A stretch of DNA of 64,000 nucleotides from Camarhynchus parvulus (lineage: Eukaryota > Chordata > Aves > Passeriformes > Thraupidae). The translations under genes were made by a program, and so were the position numbers. Under the pieces are notes generated by a model, which saw nothing but the letters and a program-made list of their open reading frames with translations, searched no databases and was not told where the DNA came from. Positions within the stretch are counted from its first letter, which is position 1; each line of letters opens with the position of its first letter. Positions 1 to 11,917 of the stretch are shown piece by piece. The stretch lies in contig NC_044571.1 in NCBI RefSeq assembly GCF_901933205.1, forward strand, positions 76,757,689 through 76,821,688, read 5' to 3'.

Positions 1-3000
1 AGGTTGGATTGCTTTTGCTGGTTTTAGTTTTCCTTACTTCTTACTTACTTACTTACTTCTATTGCCTACAAGAAATTAAACTCTCAAAGCAGCACTTCTC
101 CAGGGGATTAATATACTAGGTAAAGTATTTGACCTCAGGACTTGAAGCATATTTCCCATTCTTGTTTACGTGTCTCTAGAGGGTGTTCAGCAGTTACCCA
201 GAAGCATGGTGTCTGATTTGTCTTGGAGCATTTTGCCACTTTCTGTCATGTGCTTCAAAACATTAGCAGCAATTTGTGACTGATATGACTTCATATAAAG
301 GTTTTCAAAAGATAAGCAACAAGAAATCCATTTAAGTCTTTCAGCTGATGGACTTGTAATTTAAAAATAAAACAGTGCTTAGCAAAGTTTAAAAATGGAC
401 CACAACTCTTACACAAAATTCAGTACAACAGGGAACACACACTATGAAATGAAACTTCAAAATTGTAACTGTGACATATGTAATATATGGCACAATCAGC
501 TGCTTTTTCTGACTCCTGCATGTATAATTCATAAGTGACTGCCATTTTCCAATAACTTTTCCTTTACATCCAGCATTTTTCTTATGTCCACCATACTTGA
601 ACTATACCTTTGAAATTATGCTTCTGAATATGTGCATGATCATCAACTGGTACTGAATTTTTAAACAATCATTTATTTTTCTGCTGTCATGCAATAATCT
701 CATCCTTATCATAATTTTAAAATCTTAAAACAAAAGTATTTTAGCATGGTTATTTAGTAACAGAGAGACCTGAAGGGCATTTCAAAGCCCTGTAAACAGA
801 AACCTTTAGACTATGTTTTTTGTCAGTTTACATCTACATTTGAATGAGAGATTCTTACAGGAAAAATCTGCATGAATTTGGTTTGAAGAGTCTACTGATA
901 CAGCCTGCCCTATTTTGGTAAACTTATGATTTTATTATATGGTCTTGAACAAGACCCCAGGTTATGATTGGAGTATCTAGCTCCTCTCCTTCTCCACTGC
1001 CTCCCTACCTCCTCCAGGCATTACAATTCCAAGGACTATACATCAACACTGATCAATGAACACGCCAGTGAAATGTAGCTGCTCTAAACCAGCTTTTGCT
1101 CGTTAGAAAAAATGGAGCAATCAGGCTGTAAATCACCAGAGCAGCAGTTTTGTCTGTCACGAATCTCTGAGCTCCAAGCAGAGGCTTTTCAAGCATTCAC
1201 CTGACAGGAAGCCTGGAAAGTTGTGAAAGGGCAGGGATGGTGCCCATCAATCCCTAGAGTCAGCGAGACATGTCTCTGCCAGACAGCTGTGAGACAAACA
1301 CTACTTGTCTGAATGCAGAGAGACCTTGACACACTCCCATAGGAATGAGAAGTTAAATTAAGGAGCAATGCGTTAGGAAAATAATAAACATGCTCATTTA
1401 TTTTATTTCCTTTAAGTAAAGCATCATCACATTCAGCAAATCTGTGCAAAGTCTATTTACTTGTAGCTGTACAGTTTTAACTCTTATGTCCCCTTAAACC
1501 AAAGATATGTTTTAAGCAATGTTTGGAGAAAAGTAATGTCTGCTTGGTCTTTACTGCAAATCCCAGATATTAGTGCAGCAAATGTATTGAAGAATACAGG
1601 GAGTTAAACAGAAATTCTTCCTTTTAAAAGTATTGAGCTTGAAGTATAGCATCAGTTGCCTTTACAGACCCAAGAGACTTGAAACTCCAAGATTCAGTGT
1701 CTGGATCATCTGCTAACAGTCTACTGATCAGATGGAAAGTGTTTTATCCCAGGATGTAATTAGCAAAATGACAATACTAAGGCAATTTCTAGGCCAAGTG
1801 TGCTTACTGGAGTTACTCTAGATTTAAAAAGTTTTGCTGTAAAATGGAATTTAGTTCCTAATGGATGTTGAATGGTATGAACCTAAATTAATGCAGGTTT
1901 TCTCAGTTAAGCTTTTACTTGAAAAGATAAAAAATTAATAGAGTTAATATAATCATATTCTTCTATCTGACCTTCCAGAATATATCTTTTCCCAGGTTCT
2001 GTCTTCATTACAGTCTGTGCTGTATAGAGTTTTAGATATATCAGAACAAAGCAAAGGAATCAAGAAAAAAATCATCTGCCAATAAAAAAGAAACATAAAC
2101 TAGTTTTGAATGCACATCATGCTTTTTCATCGATGACAGCAGCAGTATTTCAGAAGATACCAGATATGAGGTATTTATGGCAGGTGCATTACTACTTAGA
2201 AACTAATCTCACACACATGGCTGTTAACGTGAAATATGGATTTTAATAATCCAGCTTGGTGAGATATGTGAGCCTGCCCGGTGGGGATGTGATTAGCCAC
2301 AGTCTGCAAGATTAATTGAGATACACAGTGTAAGATTACATTTAGTGAACTCCAAGCCAGTCTGATTATGCAAGAGACCACTCAGTTAAGGCTGTATCTT
2401 TAGGGATATGAAAACAGATAAATCACAGACTCTACTATGACAAGAGAGTCAGAATGGAGACTGTTTAAGTCAGTGAGCACAATGAACAGAACATCAAAGT
2501 AAAATATTAGGATATTGTTTAAGCAGAAAAAATAACTCTAGGAGCAAAAAACCCCCATGTGCTTGAAACACAGCAAAACACATATAAGGAATGAGATTTT
2601 AAATGTCTGCCATCATCGTTATTTTAAATTGATGGTATGAAATTTACTATTTTGTTTAAACATGGCAATATTCATTCAAATGTGTACTGTTTGTAAATGA
2701 TAATTTTCTTTTTAGTTTACAGTTGACTTTAAATTGCATCAAGATCACCAACACATCAGATACCAGTTTGAAGGATTACTTAACTTCAGAATAGCACAGT
2801 GTGATGAAAACTTTAAGTAGTTTTAAGACAATACCATTTAATACAGTTCCATAATAAACATATCTTCCAGCTTCCTGCATTGCTGAACACCAGTTTTTAA
2901 TGGAGAAGTAAGGGAGGTACCTGCAAAAATCAGTGCAGCCTGGGCTCAATTACTTTTTTTTTCTACAGGCTGTTAATTATTTGGATAATTTGCTCACTCA

Positions 3001-4061
3001 CTCCTTGCCTCATTTTTCATGTCTGTGAACACATTATTAGCCAATAGAGATACTGATGGGTATTCAGACCTATTGTTTTACTTTTAAACCCATATTAGTA
3101 CGAAATGCACAGAGTGACTTCAGGAAAAAACATTCTTAAATCTGGTAATTATTTTTGATGGCCAAAGGCCTGAACCAAACACTTACAATAATATATGCAA
3201 AAATGTAGATTTTCTCTTCATGATTTTTTATTTATTTTTGGAATTGGTACATGAGTTGCTGGCTGCAACTGGTAACTTCTGGAGTCATGTAACAGACATT
3301 TTTGCTCATTCCCTTAAACCACAGAGAGATTAGTCATGCTTCTAAAACAGAAATGAAGTAAACACACACAGTAATACCAGAGTAAGGCAGTGTGAATTGT
3401 ACTTCATCCATTTATTTTGACAAGTATGGTTTAGCTTAGATTATTAATAGGAACACTTTGCACTTACTAGTATATCTTAAATGTAAAACTGCTCAGCTTT
3501 TAGTACAGTGAAGATCAGTCCATAACTTTGCTTCTAGAGGATTTTCTGGAATGAAAGACTTGTATGTGTGTATGTACATGTCCCAGGGAAACACTAGAGC
3601 AGTATAATGCAGAGTAAACGAACACTGAATTCACTTTTACTCTGGCTCATCAACCATATCACACTGGCTGCAGATTTAACAATCCTCTCCCTGTCACAGT
3701 CTGACATTCAGTGCTACAGCACTGGTTCCAGTGCCACTGTATTGGTCTTGCCTTGCTTGAGCTATGTCTACTGAAGCTCTCCAGGATACTTTCTCCTCTC
3801 TAAAGTTCACTAAAGAAGCTGATATATGCAAAACAAGAGAAGCAATAGCTACAGATAATGCTGGGGAAAGGATGAAGCAGAATGATCCAATATCAGCCCT
3901 TCTTGATTTTCAGTTGATGAAAAGTCACCAGGAGTAAAAAACAGAAACCTGGAACACACAGAAAGTGTTCTACATTAACACATAATGCAGAAGGACAATC
4001 CAGTCAAATAGGACTAGACTATAAGAGCTTTGGTAAGGTTTTAGTATTCACAAGATACTAC
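1..4061. other. unique AT-rich non-coding DNA
   Basis: No open frame longer than about 86 codons and no recognisable repeat apart from a short TTAC microsatellite at 33-59. Positions 1060-1440 and 2190-2390 are less AT-biased than their surroundings. The second patch contains several homeodomain-type cores (TTTTAATAATCC, GATTAG, TTAATTGA). These could be conserved non-coding elements, but a single sequence cannot show that. Confidence 0.6.
33..59. repeat. TTAC tetranucleotide microsatellite
   Basis: About six units of CTTA/TTAC, with one TTC interruption near the start and a TTCT end. This is a simple repeat with no further content visible. Confidence 0.85.
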
Positions 4062-4127
4062 ATCATAGAATCATAGAATCTCTGAGGGTGGAAAGGACCC
4101 CTAAGAATTATCAAGTACAACATCCTT
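4062..4127 (-). mobile_element. CR1 LINE, 3' end fragment
   Basis: The segment opens with ATCATAGAATCATAGAATC, the reverse complement of the CR1 3' terminal tail. It continues with a diverged copy of the CR1 end that reads GGAAAGGACCCCTAAG. Only about 65 bp is recognisable, which is typical of a severely 5'-truncated insertion. It carries no coding sequence. Confidence 0.8.
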
Positions 4128-4518
4128 CAGGGATTCCGTTACTGCCATGGATTTTTCAGCAAAAGTATTTATTAGTTTTTGTGATGTACAGGAATTTGCA
4201 CTGTTCAGGGGGGAAAAAAAGTGCTCTACAATACATTAGAAATATATATTGTCTGTGGGTTTTGATGAAAATGAGGAAAAAGTATAAATGTGCAGTAGAA
4301 TTAGGGTAGAAACTTTAATATTAATACCACGGTGGAAAACTCCTTTCAGCCCTATATTAAATCCCATTACACAAAGCACTGATGCTTTTGATCTTTGAAA
4401 GCAAAATATTCTGTATACATGTGCATACTCTATGACTAAATTTTAATATCTATCTGCATGTTCTTACTGAATTTGCAAAAGGTCTGGGAACTGTAGACTT
4501 TCAATTATGATACCATAG
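4128..4518. other. spacer between two CR1 fragments
   Basis: AT-rich sequence without a recognised repeat or gene. It separates the minus-strand CR1 end from the plus-strand copy downstream. Confidence 0.5.
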
Positions 4519-5125
4519 CCCCATATGCTGATGGGTAGCCAGCTGAAAAGCAGCTTGGAAGAAAAGGACCTGGCCATCCAGGTGGGCACCAGATTGAACA
4601 TGAGCCAGTAGCAGCCCTTGCCATGAAGAGGGCCAGTGGTATCCTGGGCTGCACTAGGCAAAGCTGAGCCAGCATGTAGAGAAAAATTATCCTTCCCCTC
4701 TGCTCAGCACTAGGCAGGCCACAGCTGAAGGACTGTGCCCAGCTCTGGATTTCTCAAGAGAGACATGGACAGACTGGAGACAATTCTGCAAGGAACTATG
4801 AAAAATAAGGAAGTTTTTGGGGCATCTGTCCCATTAAAAAGGCTGAGAGACCTGTATTAATACCTGAAATGGGTGTGCAAAGAGGATGAAGCCTTTAAAG
4901 AGAGTCACTCTAGTGGTGCCTAGTGACAGAGGCAATGTGTGCAAACTGAGATAGAGAAGTTTTCTTTTGAGCATCAGGAAACACTTTTTTTTTACTGTGA
5001 GAGTGGCTGAACACTTGCACAGGTAGACCACGAAGATGATAGAGTCTCCCAGCTGTGGGATATTCAAAGCCTCCAGTGTACGGTCCCAGGCAAGCAGATC
5101 CTGTTGGCCCTGCTCCAGCCCAAAA
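4519..5125 (+). mobile_element. CR1 LINE, old 3' half
   Basis: The order of matches follows CR1: the ORF2 C-terminal region (AAGCAGCTTGGAAGAAAAGG, then AACATGAGCCAGTAGCAG, then GGTATCCTGGGCTGCA), then CCTTCCCCTCTGCTCAGCAC and the stretch corresponding to GAGACATGGA, and finally the end-proximal part (TGGTGCCTAGTGACAGAGGC, CAGGAAACACTTTTTTTTTACTGTGA). Many substitutions and indels break all reading frames, and part of the middle (about 4770-4850) is shortened. The tail is lost or diverged beyond about 5125. It resembles older avian subfamilies (CR1-F/Y-like) more than the youngest ones. Subfamily is a judgement from memory. Confidence 0.85.
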
Positions 5126-8100
5126 CATCCAGTGTTTTGTATCTTGAGTGAAACTGAATTTGCATTGTGTCTGTGTTTGCAAGTTACTTGCTGCAGTAGA
5201 ACGATGGATGCTATGTTAGAAAATAATTTACTTATAAAGAAACAGACAATTAATTGAACAAATAATGTATTCTGGATAGCCTAGCCTATCTATGAATTAT
5301 ATTTTCCATTATCACAGGCGCTGATCTAAAGAAACACTAGAAACTCCTCAATAGTACCCAGGTAGTCCTCCAGTACTTAGTATGTGAGAAATGATGCCAT
5401 AATAAGAGATAAATTCCTTAGAAATAAATAATTAAATATTTTCCTCCCTAATAATGCTTTTTAAAAATTATATTTCTTTTTTCCATGCAGATAAAATGTT
5501 TCCAAACATGTTTCCATGTTTTCAGATATCTGCATAAATTTTCAAAAAGGAAATTCAGAAATATTCTGATGTATGACAACTCTCCCATGAGTCTTTTGCT
5601 TATTTGTATTTTTCCATGTATATCAAATCTAAATCTTGTGCTCTTAGGGATGCCTATGACAAACTGTTGTCTTTGAGACCATCTGAACATAAAACCAGTT
5701 TACAAAGTAAAAATAAACCTATGCAAGCACAACCACTTTGTGATTTGAATAATGAAGTTGATGTTGCCCATTAAGTAACATTCCCGGAAGAGTGATAAGG
5801 GGGACTTCCCAATTATGGCTTTTGATACTCCTACCATAAAAATTTTGCATCAAATAATGATGAAATAGTAGCAAAGAAAAATGTCTGGTTGATTTTTCTT
5901 TTATATATAAATCAAACCTTTTCTCCCACCCATTTTTAAGTTGTATAAAAGTACAAGTTCTAGTCTCTCTAGGATAAAAGAAAAAATTAATGACTGAAAA
6001 AAAAATCCTTTCAACTACATAATATACGAAAGTGCATCATCACAAGAACATATATATAAACACACAGACATTTTAAATTTTAGAGAAAGTATACTGAAAA
6101 TAATTGTTTTAAATAGAGGTGATATTTGATGTTTAATATGCCTTGAAAAAACAGTCTTTTAAATGCTTTGAGATATATTTATTTTATATTCTTGTGTTCT
6201 TTATGGTACTTTGACAATAACTCTGAACAAGGAGCACAGAGTTTATAAAGAAATTATATGTAAGTTATGCTTTATCTTACATGTAATTAGAATTTAATTA
6301 ATGGAGCCAAATATTTAATTATATGATGGGATTAATTAAAACATGTTTTTAATATAATAGGTATGGAATAAGAAAGACTTGCTCTTTATTAATTTTGGGT
6401 TGTTTTATTCCTATAATGGGTTCATTTTGACTATGTCTTATATGGAGAAAATTTTTGCATCTGCTTGACCATTTGATTTTTCAGTATGCTTAAAAATAAA
6501 GTGAAGGCTGTTTTTCCCTTAGAAGACATAAAAGCTAGAACTCTAACTGCTTTGTTAATAGCAGAAAAATGATGCTGCTAAGCACTTTTAAATGAACTTT
6601 TTGGGTTCATGTACATTCCCTAGTAAAACGATAAATTAGTACCAAATATTATTAAAATACACTGCATGGGGAGCGGAACCAGTCTTAAAGATTATTCAGA
6701 ACAACCCTGTGACTTGCACTTTTTTTCAGCAGTAAGTACACTGAAACCTTTACATGGTTATGACACTCCAAATGTTATTTAGACAACTGTGAAAAGAACT
6801 GACACACAGCTGGTCAGGGCTAGAATACCATGAGTGATGGCATGTATAAAAGCAATAATAGTTTGGATCATACTTTCATTCAATCTGAGAAGTTTGCTGC
6901 TTGCATTTTTCTTGTCAGAGAATTACATACAACGAACTGCAAAGCCTACTTTTAGATTGCAAACATATGGGTGTACATCAAAAAAAGATGTTTAGAAAAC
7001 CAGAAGTAAGAGCTATAGGGAATCTTTATGATCTACCTAGGCTAGCCCTCCACCCCTGCAGCCAGTTCATCTGCTTCTAACCATTCCTGAGAGCTCTTGA
7101 GAGTGTTTGGAACCAACACATATTCCACAATGTTTCACAGTAATTTTTCCAGGCTGAATCATTATTCTGGAAACAAAGGTTTAGTTCCTGCCTAGAAAAC
7201 AGTGTTAGTACTCACACATGGTAGTTTAGAGACTTTCTGCCACAGTAACTCACAATATTATGACTGGATTTTGGTCATTCTGAAAGAATTTCTGAAGGAC
7301 TGCTGCACCTCCACACCCACCTACTTTACTAAAGGAATGGCTGCGCTGGCATAGAGCAATTCAATACTGGACCTAAATGGATAGGGATGAATGTCCCTAA
7401 ATGTAAGGATGAATAAAATTGAGACAAACATGCATGCTGCTTCCCTTTCAGATTATTTTCACTCCCAGCTTCATTATTTTCAGATTTTTAGTTGCTGTAT
7501 CCAGAAATCTCTCCTTTCTCATTTGAATGAATAAATACATTATTTTCCATAGCAGTTTATTATTGCTTTTCCTGTCTGCTGAACTGAAATGTTCCGTTTT
7601 CTTTGCTTCTTCTCTTAATGCTTATATACATATGGAATTACTTTTTGCCCTTGCTATTCCTTGCTAGTTTTTAATGATTTTCTTAATAAAGGGATATTCT
7701 TATTGATTCTCCTGATGTATAAAGTTTTATACTTATTCTAAAGTAATATGCCTATTTCCACCTTCTGAAGTCTTTGTGTTTGAGATCAATGAAGAAAAGC
7801 TCATGGGCCAGCAAGCTGGTTTTACTGCATATCCTATGAGTTCCCTGCATAAGAATAATTTCATCTTTGTGGTTTTGGTTCATTGCTTAAGTCCTTCAGA
7901 CTTTCTTCTCTTAAGACCTGGACTCTGGATTTGTTGAAGGATGATACAGTGATGTTCACTGTCATTACTTTGTTGCCCTTCCCCTTTTTTTTCCATAATA
8001 ATCATTGTCTCTTGCTTCTAACAGCACTACATCCAGTCATAAAAAAACCCTCATTGAGCTTCCTCGTAGATCTCTCGAATAAAAGTCCATTTAAATTAAA

Positions 8101-9140
8101 TGCTTGCTTATATCTATTTTAATTTTGATAGAGTCATTTAACATATAAGTTTCCCTGCACACTTTATAGACCTGAGAACATCAGCATGTTATTTTGACAT
8201 GTAGGGCAACACTTTATCTCCATTTTCTCTATGTGTCTCTACAGAAAAAATAAATCTGTATCAATAATACTGGCATGAGAATTATCACAAGTCTCTGTTT
8301 TGTCAATCAAGTCACAATTAAGCTTGTTACATTACTATATTAAGACTATCAGCTTCTGATTTATTCTCTGTATTTACAACAGATGCACACACACATGCAC
8401 ACATGCACAGAGCTTCTTCCAAACCCTGTGTGTGCAGTGGCTGAAATTTTCTTGAAAACTATGGGAATTTTTGAGGTTTCTGGTTAAAAGAGTGGGAAAT
8501 AGTTGAATTAAAGTAACAAGCTATAGAAAATTATGACACTGCAGGTATTTCCTTTGAAATATGCCTTGATCCTGAGGGTTCAATGAATATATAATACTTG
8601 CTTCAGGTGCTTCTTATAGCACAAAATAATAAGGCTGAAAAGAAAGTGTGGTCTTACATACTAGTGAAAATTTAAAGCTTAATAAAAAACTCTTAATAGA
8701 ATCAGTGCAGATGTGGATGAAAAACAGGAGGAGAAATAGATTAACGAGGATGTTCTGCATGCAACTTGAACATACAAGACTTAGAAATGAAATAGTTTTA
8801 ACTTGTGCCTCAGTTAGCTTTGTGAAACAAACCTGCGGAAGGCAAAAGTCAAAGTTACTGCACATACAACACTTAATCCTTGGTTAATACAACTTTTATA
8901 AGGAAGCTAAATTAAACTAGAAAGAGAAATAAAAGTATGCAGGTCACTTCACTGGAATTTGATTTCCTGCTGGTTACTGATAGAGGTTATAATTTCAGTG
9001 ATTGAAAGACTTGTCACTGTATTCTGTCAGAACCATTTTCTGAAAATGCATATATTTATATATTTATACATAGATTTATAGATCTAGTTGTATATTATTA
9101 GCAGCAGAACTTAGAGGGGAAAAGACATGGAGAACTCATG
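5126..9140. other. unique AT-rich non-coding DNA
   Basis: No gene or dispersed repeat is recognisable. It is very AT-rich, especially 5880-6360. A CA-rich microsatellite lies at 8384-8408. The open frames here (up to about 83 codons) show no recognisable domain and several overlap on opposite strands, as expected by chance. Confidence 0.6.
8384..8408. repeat. CA/CACATG microsatellite
   Basis: Alternating CA units with ATGCACAC interruptions; about 25 bp. Confidence 0.8.
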
Positions 9141-9560
9141 GTTTAGATTTCCTAGGTATGCGCAGTCCTGCAGCCCTCACCTTGACCAGCTGTGTCTCCA
9201 GCACAGCAGCAAAGCAGTGCCCCCCTGATGCAGACTTCTGCTAAAGGGAGAGGCACAAAAGTGCTGCAGTAAGCTCATTTCTGCTGGGTACTCATCATCT
9301 AAATCAAGGGTTAATGACACAGTGGGCTGTCATGTGACAGGAAGGACAGAGAGACTTTGCTCATTCCCTGCACTGCATGTCCCTGACAGCACCTAAGGAA
9401 GCTCCCAGGGACAGGCAGTGCAGGGAATCATGAGCTCCTTTCCATTCAGCAAATGTCAGTGCAGCCTCACAAAGAAATTGATGGACCTGGCTGGGATCAA
9501 AGAAAAAAAAGACAATTGACTTTCCCCCAAGAGCAGGACATTTTTGGGACTCCACAAATT
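9141..9560. other. GC-richer patch of unknown origin
   Basis: Base composition rises clearly above the flanks and includes a CCCCCC run near 9220. It contains a 14-bp two-arm palindrome (CTGTCA-TG-TGACAG at 9327-9340) and a long hairpin at 9359-9435. No family is recognised. It could be the remains of a mobile element or a functional non-coding element. The open frame across it runs through the hairpin and has no recognisable protein content. Confidence 0.4.
9359..9435. other. long imperfect hairpin (77 nt)
   Basis: Positions 9363-9390 pair with 9401-9428 at 25 of 28 positions, around a 10-nt loop (ACCTAAGGAA). The outer 14 bp, starting ATTCCCTGCACTGC, are perfect. After a 3-nt bulge (9429-9431), four more pairs form between 9359-9362 and 9432-9435. 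The size and near-perfect stem fit a pre-miRNA-like or palindromic structure. Both strands would fold similarly, and nothing shows it is transcribed. Confidence 0.6.
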
Positions 9561-10394
9561 ATGAATTTTGAGGTGTCATAGAGGAGAAACAAATAAGGAA
9601 AGATTCAGGGGACAGATTTGGGGATTTCTATAGATGCTTCCACTTCCTCAGATAGCAGCTTTATAGAGAGCTAAAGTGTTAAAGGGATTGATCTAGATTA
9701 TAATATTTTCTATTTTACAGTATTTTTTAAACAGATTACATGAACTCAATTTAAAGGAAGACTAATGCACAATTGAGAGGTATCCTACTTATTATAAGTG
9801 AGATCATTTGGGAGATAATTATTTGCCTGGGCTGCTTGACAGCAAAGTGTTGAAATGGTTTAATGATGATGCACTTTAATTAAATATGTCTGTTTCTTAA
9901 GGATAATTTTCACTCTATAAAGGTTTTGGCTTTTTTGGTAAGGAGAAAAAAAAGAAGGGAAAGAACAATGTTTAACCAGAAAATAATTTTCATTATTCAC
10001 TAAATAAATGAGATTTTGAAAAGTGTTCATGGACCTTGCCTTAGATACTAATCAAAGCAAGGTGATCTAATTATAATTAAGCTTTATAAGTAACTGAAAT
10101 ACCTTCTGTTGATGTTTTGATCTTCATGAACTGCATGCTATGATGGTCTGTAATACAACTGTTCTTTCATTCAAAGTCTGAGTGAACATATGTATTTTAT
10201 CAGCTTGTTGGAAATTCACAAACTGCAAAAATGTCTGATATAAATGTAGATGTTGTAATGAAAAACCGCATAGGTAAAAGTCACAAGAGAGACATCTAAC
10301 TTAAAGAGGAAAAAAGAAAAAGAAATTTTGTCAAACAAAACTGGTATAAGTGCCTGAAATTCCAGAGCAACAAATCATCAGCAATTTGACAGTG
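9561..10394. other. unique AT-rich non-coding DNA
   Basis: No gene or repeat recognised. Positions 9760-9900 are rich in TAAT/ATTA cores and look like ordinary avian intergenic DNA or a possible conserved element. Confidence 0.5.
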
Positions 10395-10586
10395 CCAAGG
10401 TCAGGTACAATGGTTTTAAATGGAAGGAGTTTAGATTCAGAGTATGCATAAGGAAGAATTTTTTTTATTATGAATGTGCAAGGCACTGGAGCAGGCTGCC
10501 CTGAAATGTCTCATCGCTGGATGTGTTCAAGGCCAGGCTGGATGGGGCCCTGAGCAATGTAGTCTAGCGGAAGGTTCCATGCCTAT
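10395..10586 (+). mobile_element. CR1 LINE, 3' end fragment lacking tail
   Basis: The GGTTTTAAATGGAAGGAG box, then GCACTGGAGCAGGCTGCCC, then TGTTCAAGGCCAGGCTGGAT, then GGGGCCCTGAGCAATGTAGT follow the end-proximal CR1 order. The copy stops near GGAAGGTTCC, about 60 bp short of the normal end. At that point a CR1 in the opposite direction begins, so the tails of both copies seem to have been lost at one junction. Confidence 0.88.
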
Positions 10587-10588
10587 AT

Positions 10589-11302
10589 GTATGATCTACA
10601 CTTATCTTTCTGTTTAAAGCCATTACCCCTTGTCCTATCACTGCATGCTGTTGTAAATGTCCTTCTCCATCTTGTCATCCCCTTTGGGTACTGGAAGGTT
10701 GCTGGGTGGTGTGCCATGAGCCTTCCCTTCTCCAGGGTGAACAACCCTGCTCTCTCAGCCTGTCTTCACAGGAGAGGTGCTCCAGCCCTCTGATCATCTT
10801 CATAGCCTTCCTTTGGAGTCACTCCAAGAGATATATATCTTTCTCATCTTGGGAGTCCCAGAGCTGGATGCAGCACTCCAGCTGAGGTGTCACAAGAGTG
10901 GAGTAGAGGGGCAAAGTCACCTCTCTTGAATTGCTGGTCACACGTCTTTTGATGCAGCCCCAGATACAGTTGGCTTTTTGGGCTGTGAGTAACCATTGTT
11001 GGTTTATGTCAAGCTCCATATCCACCATTAAGCTCAAGTTCTTCTCCCCAGGCCTACCCTTAATCCCTTCTCCACCCAATCTGTATTTCTATTTGGGATT
11101 GCCCTACGCAGGTGCAGGACCTGGATCTTGACCCTGTTGATGTACATGAGTTCCACACACATCCCACCCTCTCAAACCTGTCCAGGTCCCTCTGGACACC
11201 ATTCCTTCCCTACAGCACATCAATTGAACCACAGAGCTTGGAGTCATCATCCAACTAGTGAGAGTGCATTCACTCCGACTGTCCATGTTGGCAAAGATAA
11301 TT
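10589..11302 (-). mobile_element. CR1 LINE, 3' region without tail
   Basis: Read on the minus strand, the segment runs from the CR1 ORF2 C-terminal part (ACAGTCGGAGTGAATGCAC near 11280) through GTGCAGGACCTGG..., CTGTATCTGGGGCTGCATC and AGAGGGCTGGAGCACCTCTC. It ends at the box GGGGTAATGGCTTTAAACAG near 10620. The tail and the last roughly 170 bp are absent. The match over more than 700 bp is continuous, so it looks like one insertion later trimmed at its 3' side. Confidence 0.9.
10819..11079 (-). pseudogene. CR1 ORF2 C-terminal remnant
   Basis: This 86-codon open stretch on the minus strand reads AQKANCIWGCIKRR, then REVTLPLYSTLVTPQLECC, then IQLWDSQDEKDIYLLE. That matches the C-terminal part of the CR1 ORF2 protein (usual form near AQKANRILGCIKRS ... 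[20 protein letters not shown]). In intact elements ORF2 supplies endonuclease and reverse transcriptase for target-primed insertion. None of the catalytic motifs lie in this fragment, and the first methionine is arbitrary. It is an inactive relic. Confidence 0.85.
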
Positions 11303-11885
11303 GTTCTTTTCAGTTTTATTCCCCTTGCATATCAATTTTCTCCCTACAGTCACTATTGCTATCTGCTAGATCAGTACTTTGGACCATTGCATTAGCAATT
11401 ACATGCATTATATATCCTACTTCAACCTTGAAAATTAAAAGATAATTCTTGCCTTAAATCCCAAATGTTGAGTTTAGTTATTGTAAATCAAAGGGACTTC
11501 AAACTTAAGAATGGGGGAAAGGTGCATTCTTTATTTATTGAGCGTTGCTTTGTACCAAAAACATAAGGGCCATATTAATAATATTTAGAGAGTAAGAGAG
11601 AATAATTCACAGAGCCAAAACTGAGATATACATACAAGCAGCTATTTCCTAGTGCAAAGGTCTGGCCAGGCCAATAAGATATATGTGCAAACATTAATTA
11701 AGGTACTAGATGTCCTTAGTGAACCCTTTCTGTGTAACAACTGAAAACTTAGCGCTGTCAATAAATTCTAGTTTAGACTGATGGGATATTTAAGTGTTAA
11801 AGGCTTATTCAATATTACATATGAAAGAGAATTTAGAAAACATTTAATAAACCTGACATTGTTTGGGCTTCTTCTTACCATTTTA

Positions 11886-11917
11886 GTAAGTAATTAACCA
11901 GTAAGTTAATTACTTAC
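11886..11917. repeat. perfect inverted repeat, 13-bp arms
   Basis: GTAAGTAATTAAC at 11886-11898 and its exact reverse complement at 11905-11917, separated by CAGTAA. Each arm contains a TAATTA core. Confidence 0.9.
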
